64,000 bases of DNA from Arthrobacter crusticola (GCF_004357995.1 NZ_SMTK01000001.1:496001-560000); one strand, 5' to 3'. Counted from the stretch's first letter, positions 1 through 9,138 are shown. Translations and numbers: made by a program. The notes: generated by a model from the letters alone, not told the origin.

Positions 1-1
1 T

Positions 2-574
2 CACCTCACCGGACCGTGGCGCACACCCGCTGCCGGGCTGGTCCCGGACCATGTGGCCGAGTTCATGGCGGGCGGGGAATACGTCTATGCCGGTTTCGGT
101 TCGATGGCTGCCGGGGATCCTGTCGCCCGCGCCCGCGAGGTGGTGGGCGGTATCCGCAGGACCGGAGCGCGTTCCCTTATTGCCACCGGTCTCGGCGGCC
201 TGTCCGTCCCCCCTGAGGTGCTCGGTGACGATGTGCTCGTGATGCATTCGGTAGCCCATGACGTTGTCCTGCCCCTGGCGCGGGCAGCCGTGCACCACGG
301 CGGGATCGGGACCGTTCAGGCAGCTCTGGCAGCCGGCACCGTTTCGGTCATCGTGCCGTTCATCGCAGACCAGCCCTTCTGGGGGGCCCGGGTTCATAAG
401 GGCGGACTCGGCCCTTCACCCATTCGACAGCGTGCTCTTACCTCGGGGCGCCTTGAGGCGGCCCTGTCCCAGGCTGGGGAGTACCGGCCAGCGGTGCAAC
501 GGGCGGCACGCGTCATGGCGGCGGAGGACGGGCCGGCCGCTGCCGTCGACATTATTGAGACACTTCACCGCTGA
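2..574 (+). CDS. Glycosyltransferase family 1 (UGT/MGT type), C-terminal part
   Basis: The reading frame is open from the first bases of the window, so the N-terminal acceptor domain lies outside. The visible 190 residues are the nucleotide-sugar binding half of a GT-B fold enzyme: a GPW...P segment, then the strand YVYAGFGSM, and the donor-site signature AVHHGGIGTVQAALAAG followed by PFIADQPFWGARV. These are typical of glycosyltransferases that modify lipids, sterols, macrolides or glycopeptides with UDP- or TDP-sugars in the cytoplasm. The acceptor cannot be told from this half. The C-terminus, ending about 120 residues after the HHGG motif, looks complete. Confidence 0.85.
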   Translation, partial: HLTGPWRTPAAGLVPDHVAEFMAGGEYVYAGFGSMAAGDPVARAREVVGGIRRTGARSLIATGLGGLSVPPEVLGDDVLVMHSVAHDVVLPLARAAVHHGGIGTVQAALAAGTVSVIVPFIADQPFWGARVHKGGLGPSPIRQRALTSGRLEAALSQAGEYRPAVQRAARVMAAEDGPAAAVDIIETLHR

Positions 575-628
575 GCTTTATCGGCGGGTTTATCGGCGAC
601 TTCAACCGGGCCGGGACGGCGCGCGGGT

Positions 629-1198
629 TCACGGAGGGGCGTCGTCGGCGTCCACGTCGCCACGGAGAGCCAGACCGCGCAGGTACAGCGGGTCACCGGC
701 CACTTCGAAAGGGCATTGCCCAACGGCGAAACCCAACGCCTGGAACCCCTGCCCACGTTCGGGTGCCTCCCTCGGCCGGAGCGGCCGTGCCCCTAGCGGT
801 CTTGGAGACAGGATCTGCAGCGGTGCGCCGACCGGTCCGCTGGTCCGTCCCCGCAACTGCTGAAACCGGAACCCCGAGTCCTGGAGGGCGAGGTATCCCG
901 CCCTCCAGCCGCTGTTTGGAGCTATCCCTGCCTCGTCGGGGTAGCGAACGACCGCTTCGATGACTCCCCGGGCAATATTGGCCTCGATGCGGCGCAGCCG
1001 GCGTTTCCGCCCGGCCCGGCGCACCAGCAGGGCCGCAGCCATTGCCGGCACCACGGCAACCGTCGCCGCGGTCCACGGGCCGAGCTGATCGCGAAGCATC
1101 GTCCAGGGAAGAAGCACAGCGCCGCAGAACCAGTAAGGCGAGGAAGCCCAGAGCTTCTCCCAAATGCCTGGAGGCAGCAGAGTGGCGTCGGCGTTCAT
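629..1198 (-). CDS. Hypothetical membrane protein
   Basis: The protein has 189 residues. Residues about 18-37 and 42-60 form two hydrophobic helices, followed by a strongly basic stretch (RRAGRKRRLRR) that should face the cytoplasm. The remaining 120 residues are soluble and rich in Arg, Gly and Pro. I recognise no family. It is convergent with the glycosyltransferase, with 54 bp between the stops. The ATG start has no clear ribosome binding site. Confidence 0.55.
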   Translation of the reverse strand: MNADATLLPPGIWEKLWASSPYWFCGAVLLPWTMLRDQLGPWTAATVAVVPAMAAALLVRRAGRKRRLRRIEANIARGVIEAVVRYPDEAGIAPNSGWRAGYLALQDSGFRFQQLRGRTSGPVGAPLQILSPRPLGARPLRPREAPERGQGFQALGFAVGQCPFEVAGDPLYLRGLALRGDVDADDAPP

Positions 1199-1311
1199 CA
1201 GGTGAGCTTAGACGAAGCCCCAACGCCCAAGGGGTGCTGATGGACTGCGCTCCGCGGTGCTTCCGTGGAGACGGGCTCGGTGGCTCTCCGGGCCGCCCCG
1301 ATCACGGCTGA

Positions 1312-1554
1312 CTAATGATCCTCGGGTTCCACCTGGCGGGTGTCCTGGTCCTTTCTCGGAACGGTGATCACGAACCAAATGATGCCCAGGTAGAACGAGG
1401 TGCCCGCAACCACGGCCGGTACCGGACCGAAGGCGGCGTCGACCAGCAGGGCTATCGGCGGTGGGAAAACCAGAAAAAGCAGGCGCCATGTCGTCAGTTC
1501 GCGGCCGGTGATATTCCAGTTCCGCTCATTCGACCGTCCGTTCGGGCTCCTCAT
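1312..1554 (-). CDS. Small membrane protein
   Basis: The protein has 80 residues and two predicted membrane helices (about 22-40 and 45-65) between a polar N-terminus and a charged C-terminal tail (RKDQDTRQVEPEDH). No family is recognised. It follows the FAD oxidoreductase on the same strand, the oxidoreductase stop being 9 bp upstream of its ATG, so the two could be cotranscribed. The length, hydrophobic pattern and codon use look like a real gene. Confidence 0.5.
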   Translation of the reverse strand: MRSPNGRSNERNWNITGRELTTWRLLFLVFPPPIALLVDAAFGPVPAVVAGTSFYLGIIWFVITVPRKDQDTRQVEPEDH

Positions 1555-1563
1555 CTCTGGAGA

Positions 1564-2961
1564 CTACATTTCGCCGGACCCGCCCGCTGCGACGTGGCGC
1601 GAAAAAATGCCACGGGGATCGTAGGCCGCGCCCACCTCAGCGAGCCGGGCGCGGATGTCGGCGGGCCAGGAGCTTACGGCCGCCTCGTCTGCAGGCTTCG
1701 CCTGAAAATTGATCAAGGTTGTGTCCGACAGCCATGGAGCGAGACGACTGGTGATGCCCTCCATCGCCTGGGGCAGGACCGATTCGAACAGGCTCGGATC
1801 GGGAAGCCCGGCCAGCAGGAGCGAGTAATCCGAGCTGCGTCCGCCAACAGCGCTGCCCTCGGGCACGTCGCGGCGGGTGGCACCGCCGAGATGGCGGACC
1901 TCGGCCGCTACCACCGGGACGTCCACATCGGGACCAACGGCACCCAGGAGCGCCGCGGCGAAACCGGCGTCGGCGTGGGTCAGCAGCCGCTGGACATTGC
2001 CGTCCCAGAGGGGGATCGGGTCATCCGGGTCATTGTGGATCGAGCCGATGTCTGCGGCCGCCATGTCGCTGACAGCATCGATGAGTGCCGGTGCAACGCC
2101 GCGCAGAGGGGCGAGCAGCCGCTGGCCCTCCGACGCCGCGCCGACATACGCCACCCGGAGGTGCAGCGCTGTCTTCCCTCGCAGCGGTTCCGGAATGAAC
2201 TCAAGCGGCGGGAACCGAACAATGGCCGCGGACGACGTGAGTTCCTCCGGCACGGTCTGCGTCCATTCAAGCCACGCCGTGAACACCGCTCCGACATGTT
2301 CGGGGGCGAAAAACATCGAGCCGCCGTAGAGGGTTTTTAAAGGCACGAGTTCGAGTTCCATAGCAGTGACCACGCCGAGGCCGCCCTTACCGCCCCGCAG
2401 CGCCCAAAAGAGGTCGGGGGAGTGCGTGGCGTCGGCGTGGACCAGGTCACCCTCGGCCGTGATGACACGGAAGGCTCGGACCCAGTCGGAGGACATCCCG
2501 AAGGTCCGGGCGAGCGGCCCGACGCCCCCGCCGAGGATGTAGCCGATCGCTCCGACGCCGGTTGACGATCCCACGACGGGAGCCAGTCCGTGCGTGGCCG
2601 CGGCGGCAACGACGTCACTGACGCGATGGCCGGCCGCGACCGTAGCTGTCCGCGCATCGGCATCCACAGCCACCTCCCCCGCGAGCCGGGAGGTCGTCAG
2701 CATCAGCCCCTCCGTCACATCGACGTAGGATCCGTGGCCAGTCGCGAAGACAGTGAGGGGCAGGGAGTTCTCCGTGGCGAAGCGGACGGCGGCCGCCACG
2801 TCGGCCTCGGAGTCGGCCCCGACGACGAGGTCCGGATCGTGCTTGACGAGCACGTTGTAGGCGGCAACCTCCGCGGCCAGGGCGTCGTCGCCGCGCGCAA
2901 GCACCGGGCCGGAGATGAGAGTTCGCAGTTCATTGAGCTGGTGGACTGATACTTCTGCCAT
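1564..2961 (-). CDS. FAD-binding oxidoreductase, berberine-bridge-enzyme type
   Basis: The protein has 465 residues. The N-terminal FAD_binding_4 domain (about 30-200) has the TGHGSYVD segment, where the histidine is the usual site of covalent flavin attachment, and GAIGYILGGGVGPLARTFG for the pyrophosphate loop. The C-terminus (PRGIFSRHVAAGG) resembles the BBE domain end. Such enzymes oxidise alcohols, sugars or amines and pass electrons to O2. The substrate is unknown. I chose the ATG at 2961 because GAAAGG lies 7 bp upstream; a GTG five codons earlier lacks that support. There is no signal peptide, so it is cytoplasmic. A strong promoter-like element lies about 240 bp upstream. Confidence 0.85.
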   Translation of the reverse strand: MAEVSVHQLNELRTLISGPVLARGDDALAAEVAAYNVLVKHDPDLVVGADSEADVAAAVRFATENSLPLTVFATGHGSYVDVTEGLMLTTSRLAGEVAVDADARTATVAAGHRVSDVVAAAATHGLAPVVGSSTGVGAIGYILGGGVGPLARTFGMSSDWVRAFRVITAEGDLVHADATHSPDLFWALRGGKGGLGVVTAMELELVPLKTLYGGSMFFAPEHVGAVFTAWLEWTQTVPEELTSSAAIVRFPPLEFIPEPLRGKTALHLRVAYVGAASEGQRLLAPLRGVAPALIDAVSDMAAADIGSIHNDPDDPIPLWDGNVQRLLTHADAGFAAALLGAVGPDVDVPVVAAEVRHLGGATRRDVPEGSAVGGRSSDYSLLLAGLPDPSLFESVLPQAMEGITSRLAPWLSDTTLINFQAKPADEAAVSSWPADIRARLAEVGAAYDPRGIFSRHVAAGGSGEM

Positions 2962-3204
2962 GGGTGGGCCTTTCACGGGATACGAGGGAAGGTTCGGGGT
3001 GGGGTGTTCGGATGGGTGTCGGTCGCCTGGCCACCGCGTTGGCTGTCGGTGCGCGGAATCAGCTGGACGTGGACGGCGGGTTTCAACCTTGAGGACGGCT
3101 CTGAAGCGGCGGCCGTCACCATGGCCGTTTTATGGCGTGGGCATCCTGCTGAGCCGGCTTCCCTCCGGCGACAGGCTCGCAACGATTTCTTGTCTAAAGG
3201 TTCA

Positions 3205-3228
3205 ATTATACAGATAGTTTCCGCGGAA
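3205..3228 (-). promoter_or_regulatory. Putative promoter with palindrome for the FAD oxidoreductase
   Basis: Read on the minus strand, a perfect -10 hexamer TATAAT (3210-3205), preceded by TG as in extended -10 elements, lies just downstream of the 10-bp palindrome TTCCGCGGAA (3219-3228). The palindrome sits between the -10 and the expected -35 position, where a repressor would act. Transcription from here would give a leader of about 235 nt before the oxidoreductase start. No riboswitch family was recognised in the leader. The stretch 2962-3313 otherwise holds no gene I can support. Confidence 0.45.
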
Positions 3229-3313
3229 GGTTTCGCGGGGTGCCAGCTGGCCATCAGGCTCAGTAAAGCGACCGGAGTGGGGCGGGCGGGCCCAGAAGGG
3301 CCCCGCCAGATGC

Positions 3314-4738
3314 CTATGCCGCTTCGGCGTCCGAACTCGCCTGCGCGTCGCTGCGTACGATGACGCCGATCACGTCGTTGAAGGCCTCGGTGGAACTTGG
3401 GTGGGTGTAGATCGAATCCTGCAGCTGTGTCGCCGTGGTTCCGCTGCGCATCGCGAGGGAGACCACATTGATCATTTCCTGCGAGTCGACGCTAAGCAGG
3501 GCGGCGCCGAGAATCAGGTCCGTGTCGAGGTCGATGATGAACTTCATGATCCCCCGCGTCTCTTCGACGATGTAGGCCCGCGGCATGGCGAAAATCTCGC
3601 CCACGTTCTGGCTGCCCACCTTGATGCGGTGGCCGGCGGCCCGCGCTTCCCTCTCGGTGAGGCCGACCGTCGCGAGCGGCGGTGAAATGAAGAGCGTGCG
3701 CGGTACGGAGTGGCGGTCTGCAGTGCTGCGCTTTCCCTCGCCGATCAGCTGGTCGAGCACAATGCGGGCGTCATCGAGTGAGACGTAGGTGAACTGAGGG
3801 CCGCCGTTGACGTCGCCCAGGGCGAAGATGTGGCGCTGGCTTGTGCGGAGGTGCTCATCGACGACGACGGCGCCCCGCGGCGTGGTGCTTACGCCGGCGG
3901 CTTCAAGACCGAGGCCCTTCGTTGCCGGTGCGCGGCCGGTGGCGGGGAGGACCGCGTCCGCTTCGACAGAGAACTGCTCGCCGTTGCTCTCGTAGGTGAC
4001 GACCGCACCGTCTCCGCCGTCTCGGATTTCGAGCACGTTGGCGTTCGTGACGATGTTGATGCCCTCGTTCTCGAAGATGCTGATGGCGGTCCGGGCGACG
4101 TCATCGTCCTCACGCCGGAGGATCTGGGATGTCATTTCGAGGATCGTCACTTCGGAGCCGAACGTCCGGTAGACGGCGCCGAGTTCAAGGCCCAGGTATC
4201 CGCCCCCGATGATGACGAGGTGGGCCGGCAGGTCCGTCCGGTGGATGAGGTCGGTGCTGGTGATGACATGGGCGCTGTCCCGGATGCCCTTGATGTCCGG
4301 AATGATCGGCTCCGAGCCGGTATTGATCAGGATTGTGTCGCCCGTGACGGTCACGTGGCGGCCGTCGACGTCGACGCTCACGGTGTGCGGGTCGACGAAT
4401 GTTCCTTTGCCGGTGAGGATCGTCAGGGAGTCATGGGCGTCGAGCACGTCGTAGTTGATGTCACGGAACGATGAGGTGAGCTGGTGCACGGTGGTCACCG
4501 AGCGGCGGTACCAATCTCCGGGGGAGTCCTCTTCCCGACGATTGTGCGCGTGGTAGACCAGCGCCTTGGTGGGCACGCAGCCGACATTGGGGCAGGTACC
4601 GCCATACATCAGGGGCGACTGCTCGATGAGGACAACCCGTCTGCCGAGATGCCCGAGCGTCGACGCAGCGGTCTTCCCGCCCTTGCCGAAACCGATCACG
4701 ATGACGTCCGCGGCGATGGTGCTCGGTGTGGTGTTCAT
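3314..4738 (-). CDS. Pyridine nucleotide-disulfide oxidoreductase, RclA/MerA-like
   Basis: The 474-residue flavoenzyme has an N-terminal FAD motif (DVIVIGFGKGGKTAA), the redox-active disulfide GGTCPNVGC (Cys49 and Cys54), a central NAD(P)H motif (LVIIGGGYLGLELGA), a second FAD motif (HIFALGDVNGG) and a C-terminal dimerisation domain with THPSSTEAFND. This layout matches the RclA/YkgC group (hypothiocyanous acid and reactive chlorine defence) and mercuric reductases; the heavy-metal domain and C-terminal cysteine pair of MerA are absent. It probably reduces a small oxidised electrophile or Cu(II) in the cytoplasm. The ATG at 4738 starts directly before the Rossmann fold. Confidence 0.88.
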   Translation of the reverse strand: MNTTPSTIAADVIVIGFGKGGKTAASTLGHLGRRVVLIEQSPLMYGGTCPNVGCVPTKALVYHAHNRREEDSPGDWYRRSVTTVHQLTSSFRDINYDVLDAHDSLTILTGKGTFVDPHTVSVDVDGRHVTVTGDTILINTGSEPIIPDIKGIRDSAHVITSTDLIHRTDLPAHLVIIGGGYLGLELGAVYRTFGSEVTILEMTSQILRREDDDVARTAISIFENEGINIVTNANVLEIRDGGDGAVVTYESNGEQFSVEADAVLPATGRAPATKGLGLEAAGVSTTPRGAVVVDEHLRTSQRHIFALGDVNGGPQFTYVSLDDARIVLDQLIGEGKRSTADRHSVPRTLFISPPLATVGLTEREARAAGHRIKVGSQNVGEIFAMPRAYIVEETRGIMKFIIDLDTDLILGAALLSVDSQEMINVVSLAMRSGTTATQLQDSIYTHPSSTEAFNDVIGVIVRSDAQASSDAEAA

Positions 4739-4839
4739 GTTCCAAGGATGGTCCTGTGCAGGACGTAGACTCCAGCACAATGCAGCTTATTACTGCCCGA
4801 GCTGTGTGGTTGAGCTAAGAATAAGGCGGGCCCTCGGGG

Positions 4840-5352
4840 TCATTCCACCTGGAATTTGAATCCGCGGTGGGTTCCGACGAACCCGAGCCGTTCGTAGAAG
4901 CGGTGGGCATCCTCGCGGGCCTGGTCGGAAGTGAGCTGTACGAGTGCGGCCCCGGTTGTTGCTGCCGCTGTAGTGATGACCCAGCGCATCATCGCCGAAC
5001 CAATGCCGCTGGAGCGTTCGACGCTGCAGACACGCACAGCTTCCACCAGAAGCCGGGTCGCGCCGCGGCGGGAGAGGCCGGGAATGCGGGTGAGCTGCAT
5101 CGTGGCGACGGGCTCGTCGACCTCGTCTACGACAAGGAGGACCTCGTTGGAGGAGTCCGACATCAACTCCTTGAGCGCGGGAAGATACGCCGCGGTGTCC
5201 AATTCCTCCGCCCGGTCACCCCGGGCCGCGCTGATCGAGTCATCGGCGAGGAGAAACATGAGCGCGCCGAGGTCACTCTCAGCAACCCGCCGGAGCGTGA
5301 ACGTTCGATGGTTGGTGCGAAGGACGTCGGGAAGGGTCAAGGCTCTGATCAC
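4840..5352 (-). CDS. GNAT family N-acetyltransferase
   Basis: The protein has about 170 residues with the Gcn5-related fold: an N-terminal RTFTLRRVAESDLGAL strand/helix, a central VEAVRVCSVERSSGIGSAMMRWV that holds the acetyl-CoA pyrophosphate loop (ERSSGIG), and the C-terminal AHRFYERLGFVGTHRGFKF signature. The acceptor is unknown. A GTG at 5352 gives the normal family length; another GTG at 5385 would add 11 residues. It lies upstream of the disulfide reductase on the same strand with about 100 bp between, so it is probably a separate unit. Confidence 0.8.
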   Translation of the reverse strand: MIRALTLPDVLRTNHRTFTLRRVAESDLGALMFLLADDSISAARGDRAEELDTAAYLPALKELMSDSSNEVLLVVDEVDEPVATMQLTRIPGLSRRGATRLLVEAVRVCSVERSSGIGSAMMRWVITTAAATTGAALVQLTSDQAREDAHRFYERLGFVGTHRGFKFQVE

Positions 5353-5447
5353 AGCCTCAGCATTCCATGGACAAGGCAATGCCACTTTCTACCCAGTGAG
5401 ACCTATACGAACGCGGCGTGACCTAGGCATTCCACGTGGGCCGAGTG

Positions 5448-5864
5448 CTAGCGGGTACGGGCCATCAGTCTGGCCGGGTCGGCCGGCGCGGTGAAGCCGA
5501 ACTGGGCGTAGAGCTCGTGAGCGTCGTCAGTCGCCAAGAGGATCCGGTTCAATCCCAGCGCTTCAAGATCATTCACGACGCCGGCCGTCAGCATCTTGCC
5601 GATTCCTTGTCCCCGTACTTCCGCCGCGACAAACACGTCGCAGAGCCAGGCGAACGTGACGCCGTCGGTGATGACACGGGCGTATGCGACCTGTTCCCCG
5701 GTCTCGGCGTCGTACACCCCATAGTTCCGGGATGCATCTATAGCCTCATCCTGGGTCCGGCGGGACCGGCCCGTGGCCCAGTAGGACTGCTCGCTGAGCC
5801 ACCGGTGGACGCGGGCGCGGTCGATCCTGCTGGCAGCCGTCGAAAAGAGGAAATGATTGCTCAT
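5448..5864 (-). CDS. GNAT family N-acetyltransferase
   Basis: The protein has 138 residues and a compact GNAT fold of the single-domain type: WLSEQSYWATGRS at the N-terminus, then LCDVFVAAEVRGQGIGKML, in which VRGQGIG is the acetyl-CoA loop, and LLATDDAHELYAQFGF at the C-terminus. These small proteins acetylate amines or protein N-termini; the substrate is not visible. It is separated from the next GNAT gene by about 60-95 bp on the same strand. Confidence 0.82.
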   Translation of the reverse strand: MSNHFLFSTAASRIDRARVHRWLSEQSYWATGRSRRTQDEAIDASRNYGVYDAETGEQVAYARVITDGVTFAWLCDVFVAAEVRGQGIGKMLTAGVVNDLEALGLNRILLATDDAHELYAQFGFTAPADPARLMARTR

Positions 5865-6000
5865 GACAACACACTAGAGGGGCATTGTCAGTCGCCGTAC
5901 GGGCCGGTGCGGGGCTGCGGGCGCAGGAGGGAAACCGTCAGGGGCGCAGGATGAACCGAATAGGCCAAAGTTTTGGCTGTCCTCTGCATAGACTCACCAA

Positions 6001-6846
6001 ATGAATACGAGTCGGATTGCGATCGACTGGGCCGTTGCACGCGAAAGCAACCGTGCCAACTGGGAAGACCGGGTGCCCCTGCACGAAGAGGCATACGGGA
6101 TCCGGCAGTTGGATGATCCCAACCATCTGACCTCCGTCGTCCGCACGGACCTGGCGGCGCTCGCACCCTTCCTCCCGGGTGGAACGGTCTCCGGCCTGGA
6201 CGTGTGTCATCTGCAGTGCCATATCGGTACCGACACGCTTTCGTTGGCGAGGGCAGGCGCCCGGGTCACCGGCGTGGACTTCTCCCCGGCAGCCCTGCGA
6301 TCCGCAGCCGATCTGGGGGACCGGCTCGGCATCGAGGCGACCTGGGTCGAAAGCGACGTTCTCGAGGCCCGCGCGGCTGTGGCCGGTGACTACGACCTTG
6401 TGTACACCAGCATTGGAACCATTAACTGGTTTCCCGATCTGGACCGGTGGGCAAGCCAGGTGGCAGGGCTCCTGCGGGATGGAGGATCGTTTTACATCAG
6501 GGATGGACACCCTGCCCTCTACTCCATCGATGAGCACGCCGACGGGTTGCAACTCCGCTACCCGTACTTCGGCAACGGCCAAGCGCAGCCCTGGGACGAC
6601 GCGTCCACCTATGCCGGGGACGGCAAGGTGGACCACCCGCGGACATACCAGTGGGCGCATCCCTTGTCCGAAATCATCAACTCCCTTATCGGGACGGGCC
6701 TTCGGATACTTCGCGTCGACGAAGGCACAATGTTGCCGTGGAGATTCTCTCCCCGCATGGTCGAGGTGCCCGGCGGATTCGCATGGCCGGACGGCGAGCG
6801 CGACCTCGTGGCGTGCACGTTCACGATCATCGCGCGGAAGCCGTGA
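6001..6846 (+). CDS. Class I SAM-dependent methyltransferase
   Basis: The protein has 281 residues. Motif I (GLDVCHLQCHIGTDTLSLA) is followed by the acidic residue of strand 2 (VTGVDFSPAAL), the post-II aspartate (WVESDVL) and the motif DYDLVYTSIGTINWF. It transfers a methyl group from SAM to a small molecule that cannot be named here. There is no Shine-Dalgarno sequence; a -10-like TAGACT ends 6 nt before the ATG, so the mRNA may be leaderless, as is common in actinobacteria. It is divergent from the GNAT gene upstream. Confidence 0.85.
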   Translation: MNTSRIAIDWAVARESNRANWEDRVPLHEEAYGIRQLDDPNHLTSVVRTDLAALAPFLPGGTVSGLDVCHLQCHIGTDTLSLARAGARVTGVDFSPAALRSAADLGDRLGIEATWVESDVLEARAAVAGDYDLVYTSIGTINWFPDLDRWASQVAGLLRDGGSFYIRDGHPALYSIDEHADGLQLRYPYFGNGQAQPWDDASTYAGDGKVDHPRTYQWAHPLSEIINSLIGTGLRILRVDEGTMLPWRFSPRMVEVPGGFAWPDGERDLVACTFTIIARKP

Positions 6847-7129
6847 GGTTCACATTGCTCCAGTGAACTGGTCCAACCTCACCGCAAGACTCGGCTCCGC
6901 GCGCCGTCGTCACCCCGGAAGGCGGAGCTCGAACATGCGCGGAGAAGTACCGGCCGCTCCGTGCCCGTGCCCGTGCGCAGACCGCGCTCGCCGACCCTGA
7001 GAATGAGCACGCGATGGCCGGTTGACGCCACCAGCAGCCCTTCCGTGTTAAACCGAACTGTCCGCAGGCTTGTCGGCCGCGTCGCGTGATGACTTGAGCA
7101 CTATCGATCGCGGGCTTACCGTGAGGATC

Positions 7130-7843
7130 ATGTATCTGGAGAACATCGTCATGGACGCAGCCGAGCCGCAGCGCCTGGGCCGGTTCTGGGAAGCAGTGAT
7201 CGGTGGCGAGCGGCTCACCGACGACTCTGACGCTTTCGAGACGCGGCTGGCGGTCGAGGGTGGACCGGTGCTCGACCTGTGCTTCCAGCGCGTCACCGAA
7301 CCTCACTCCAATCAAACTCCCCGGCTCCACCTGGACCTCGTCGGTGGAGCGCGTCAGGACGAAGAGGTTGATCGGCTGCTCGCGCTGGGCGCACGACACC
7401 TCGACATCGGCCAGGGCGACGTGCCGTGGGTGGTCCTTGCAGACCCCGAGGGGAATCCCTGCTGCGTTATGGAGGACCGGGATGAGTACGTCGGCACCGG
7501 GCCGATTGCAGCGCTTCCGCTGGACTCCGCCGACCCGAACCGCGACCTGGAGTTTTGGTCCTGGCTGACCGGTTGGACCCAGGGGCCCGGCACGTCCCTC
7601 CGCCACCCTTCGCTGCGGGGACCCATCCTTGAGCTGTGCCCCGAAGTGCTTCCCAAGGGACCGGCAAAGAACCGGCTGCACCTCGATCTTCGGCTGGAGG
7701 CCGGGGACGACCCGGAGGCGGTCGCGGCAGGCATCGCGAATCGCGGCGGCCGGGAACTCCACCCGGGCTGGGGTGACCTGCCGTGGCGGATCTACGCGGA
7801 TCCGTCGGGTAACGAGCTGTGCGTACTGCCGGCGCGCTCGTAG
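7130..7843 (+). CDS. VOC (glyoxalase-like) family protein, two-domain
   Basis: The protein has 237 residues and two tandem glyoxalase-like domains: about 1-118 (LENIVMDAAEPQRLGRFWEAV ... PRLHLDLVGGARQDEEVDRL ... VPWVVLADPEGNPCCVM) and about 125-235 (DLEFWSWLTGW ... NRLHLDLRLEAGDD ... DLPWRIYADPSGNELCVL). The duplicated HLDL and DPxGN motifs are the mark of the actinobacterial glyoxalase-like family (PF18029 type). The ligand or substrate is unknown. The ATG at 7130 is preceded by GAGG at 4-5 bp and begins at the first beta strand. The 283 bp upstream show nothing I can support. Confidence 0.85.
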   Translation: MYLENIVMDAAEPQRLGRFWEAVIGGERLTDDSDAFETRLAVEGGPVLDLCFQRVTEPHSNQTPRLHLDLVGGARQDEEVDRLLALGARHLDIGQGDVPWVVLADPEGNPCCVMEDRDEYVGTGPIAALPLDSADPNRDLEFWSWLTGWTQGPGTSLRHPSLRGPILELCPEVLPKGPAKNRLHLDLRLEAGDDPEAVAAGIANRGGRELHPGWGDLPWRIYADPSGNELCVLPARS

Positions 7844-7949
7844 GGCGCGGCCGCACTGAGCCGTATCCAGCCCTGGGGCCGGCCGCTCCCTGCCGACTTC
7901 AGTGGCACAATCTGATCACCGACCCGGCAGGCAGAGGAGCAGGAGCAGC

Positions 7950-9119
7950 ATGAAGATCATGGACACGGCAACCCGGCTCGTCCTCTGTCTTACGACGGCG
8001 GTGCTCCTGACCTCCTGCACCGGCACCGGTGACAGCCCCGCTCCAACCCTTACCGGCGAACCTGCCGCGCCGACGTCGCCGGTCCAGCCCCCGTCCACTG
8101 CCTCGCCCACACCTGCCGGCGTCGCAGGGCCTGCGGCGGAGCCCGGTCAGGCCACCGGCTCGGCCGCTGCCCGGATCGTCACGGACGGTCTTGCCGCCCC
8201 CTGGTCCGCCGTTCTTGTGGACGGGGTGGCGCTGGTCAGTGAGCGTGACAGCTCCCGGATCCTCGAGATCGCGGCCAATGGCACCCAGCGCGTCGCCGCG
8301 ACCATTGAGGGTGTCACGGGCACGGGGGAGGGGGGCCTGCTGGGTCTGGCCGTGGATGGTGAGCGGCGGCTCTACGTGTACTCAACAGCGGACGACGGTA
8401 ACCGCATCCAACGGTTCCCCATCACAGGGGCTCCCGGATCATTGGAACTTGGCGAAGCCGAAACCCTCCTCAGCGGCATCCCATCGGCGAGCATTCACAA
8501 CGGCGGGCGCCTGGCCTTCGGGCCGGACGGCATGCTGTATGCCACCACCGGAGACGCCGGGCAGCGGAATGTCGCGCAGGACCGGTCGTCCCTGGGCGGG
8601 AAGATCCTTCGGATGGAGACGGACGGAGGTGTCCCGGACGACAACCCCTTCGCGGGCTCCCTCGTCTACAGCTACGGCCACCGGAACCCGCAGGGACTCA
8701 CCTGGGACGACGCCGGCACGCTTTACGCGGCCGAGTTCGGGCAGAACACCTGGGATGAACTGAACGTCATCACGCCCGGATCGAATTACGGATGGCCGAT
8801 CGTCGAAGGCATCGCGGAGTCGGAGGCATTCACCGACCCCGTGCAGCAGTGGACGCCGGAAACGGCCAGTCCCAGCGGTATCACCCATGTCAACGGGACG
8901 ATCTTCATCGCAAACCTCCGCGGGCGGGTATTGCGTGCCGTACCGGTCGAGGACCCCAGCATGTCGGCCGAACTCTATGCCGGCGAATACGGTCGGATCC
9001 GGGACGTCATTCCCGGGCCCCAAAACACCCTATGGATCCTCACCAGCAATACCGACGGTCGCGGCAGGCCTGGCGCCGACGATGACCGCCTCATTAGTAT
9101 TCCGCCGGATCTGCCCTAG
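7950..9119 (+). CDS. PQQ-type glucose/sorbosone dehydrogenase, lipoprotein
   Basis: The protein has 389 residues. A lipoprotein signal (hydrophobic 10-20, lipobox L-T-S-C with Cys23) is followed by a Pro/Thr/Ala-rich linker to about 75, so the enzyme is tethered on the outer face of the membrane. The rest is a six-bladed GSDH propeller: GLAAPWSAVLVDGVALVSERDSSRI, EGGLLGLAVD, IHNGGRLAFGPDGMLYATTGD, GKILRMETDG, YSYGHRNPQGLTWD and AEFGQNTWDELNVITPGSNYGWP. It should oxidise an aldose or similar sugar with PQQ. The ATG at 7950 follows AGGAGCAGC; a weaker start 16 codons upstream would spoil the signal peptide. Confidence 0.9.
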   Translation: MKIMDTATRLVLCLTTAVLLTSCTGTGDSPAPTLTGEPAAPTSPVQPPSTASPTPAGVAGPAAEPGQATGSAAARIVTDGLAAPWSAVLVDGVALVSERDSSRILEIAANGTQRVAATIEGVTGTGEGGLLGLAVDGERRLYVYSTADDGNRIQRFPITGAPGSLELGEAETLLSGIPSASIHNGGRLAFGPDGMLYATTGDAGQRNVAQDRSSLGGKILRMETDGGVPDDNPFAGSLVYSYGHRNPQGLTWDDAGTLYAAEFGQNTWDELNVITPGSNYGWPIVEGIAESEAFTDPVQQWTPETASPSGITHVNGTIFIANLRGRVLRAVPVEDPSMSAELYAGEYGRIRDVIPGPQNTLWILTSNTDGRGRPGADDDRLISIPPDLP

Positions 9120-9138
9120 GGCCTGCTTCGGCCCTTTC
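9118..9138 (+). terminator. Possible Rho-independent terminator after the sugar dehydrogenase
   Basis: Directly at the stop codon, AGGGCC (9118-9123) and GGCCCT (9130-9135) form a 6-bp GC-rich stem with a 6-nt loop, followed by TTTC. The T tract is short, so this is only a weak intrinsic terminator. Confidence 0.4.

Noticed and set aside
2962..3204. Cobalamin or other riboswitch in the leader of the flavoprotein gene
   Set aside because: A segment GGGAAGCCGG resembles part of a cobalamin switch, but the other conserved boxes are missing.
3288..3303. GGGCCC-AGAA-GGGCCC hairpin after the disulfide reductase as a terminator
   Set aside because: It lies just after the stop, but the stem is short on exact pairs beyond 6 bp and no T tract follows on the minus strand.
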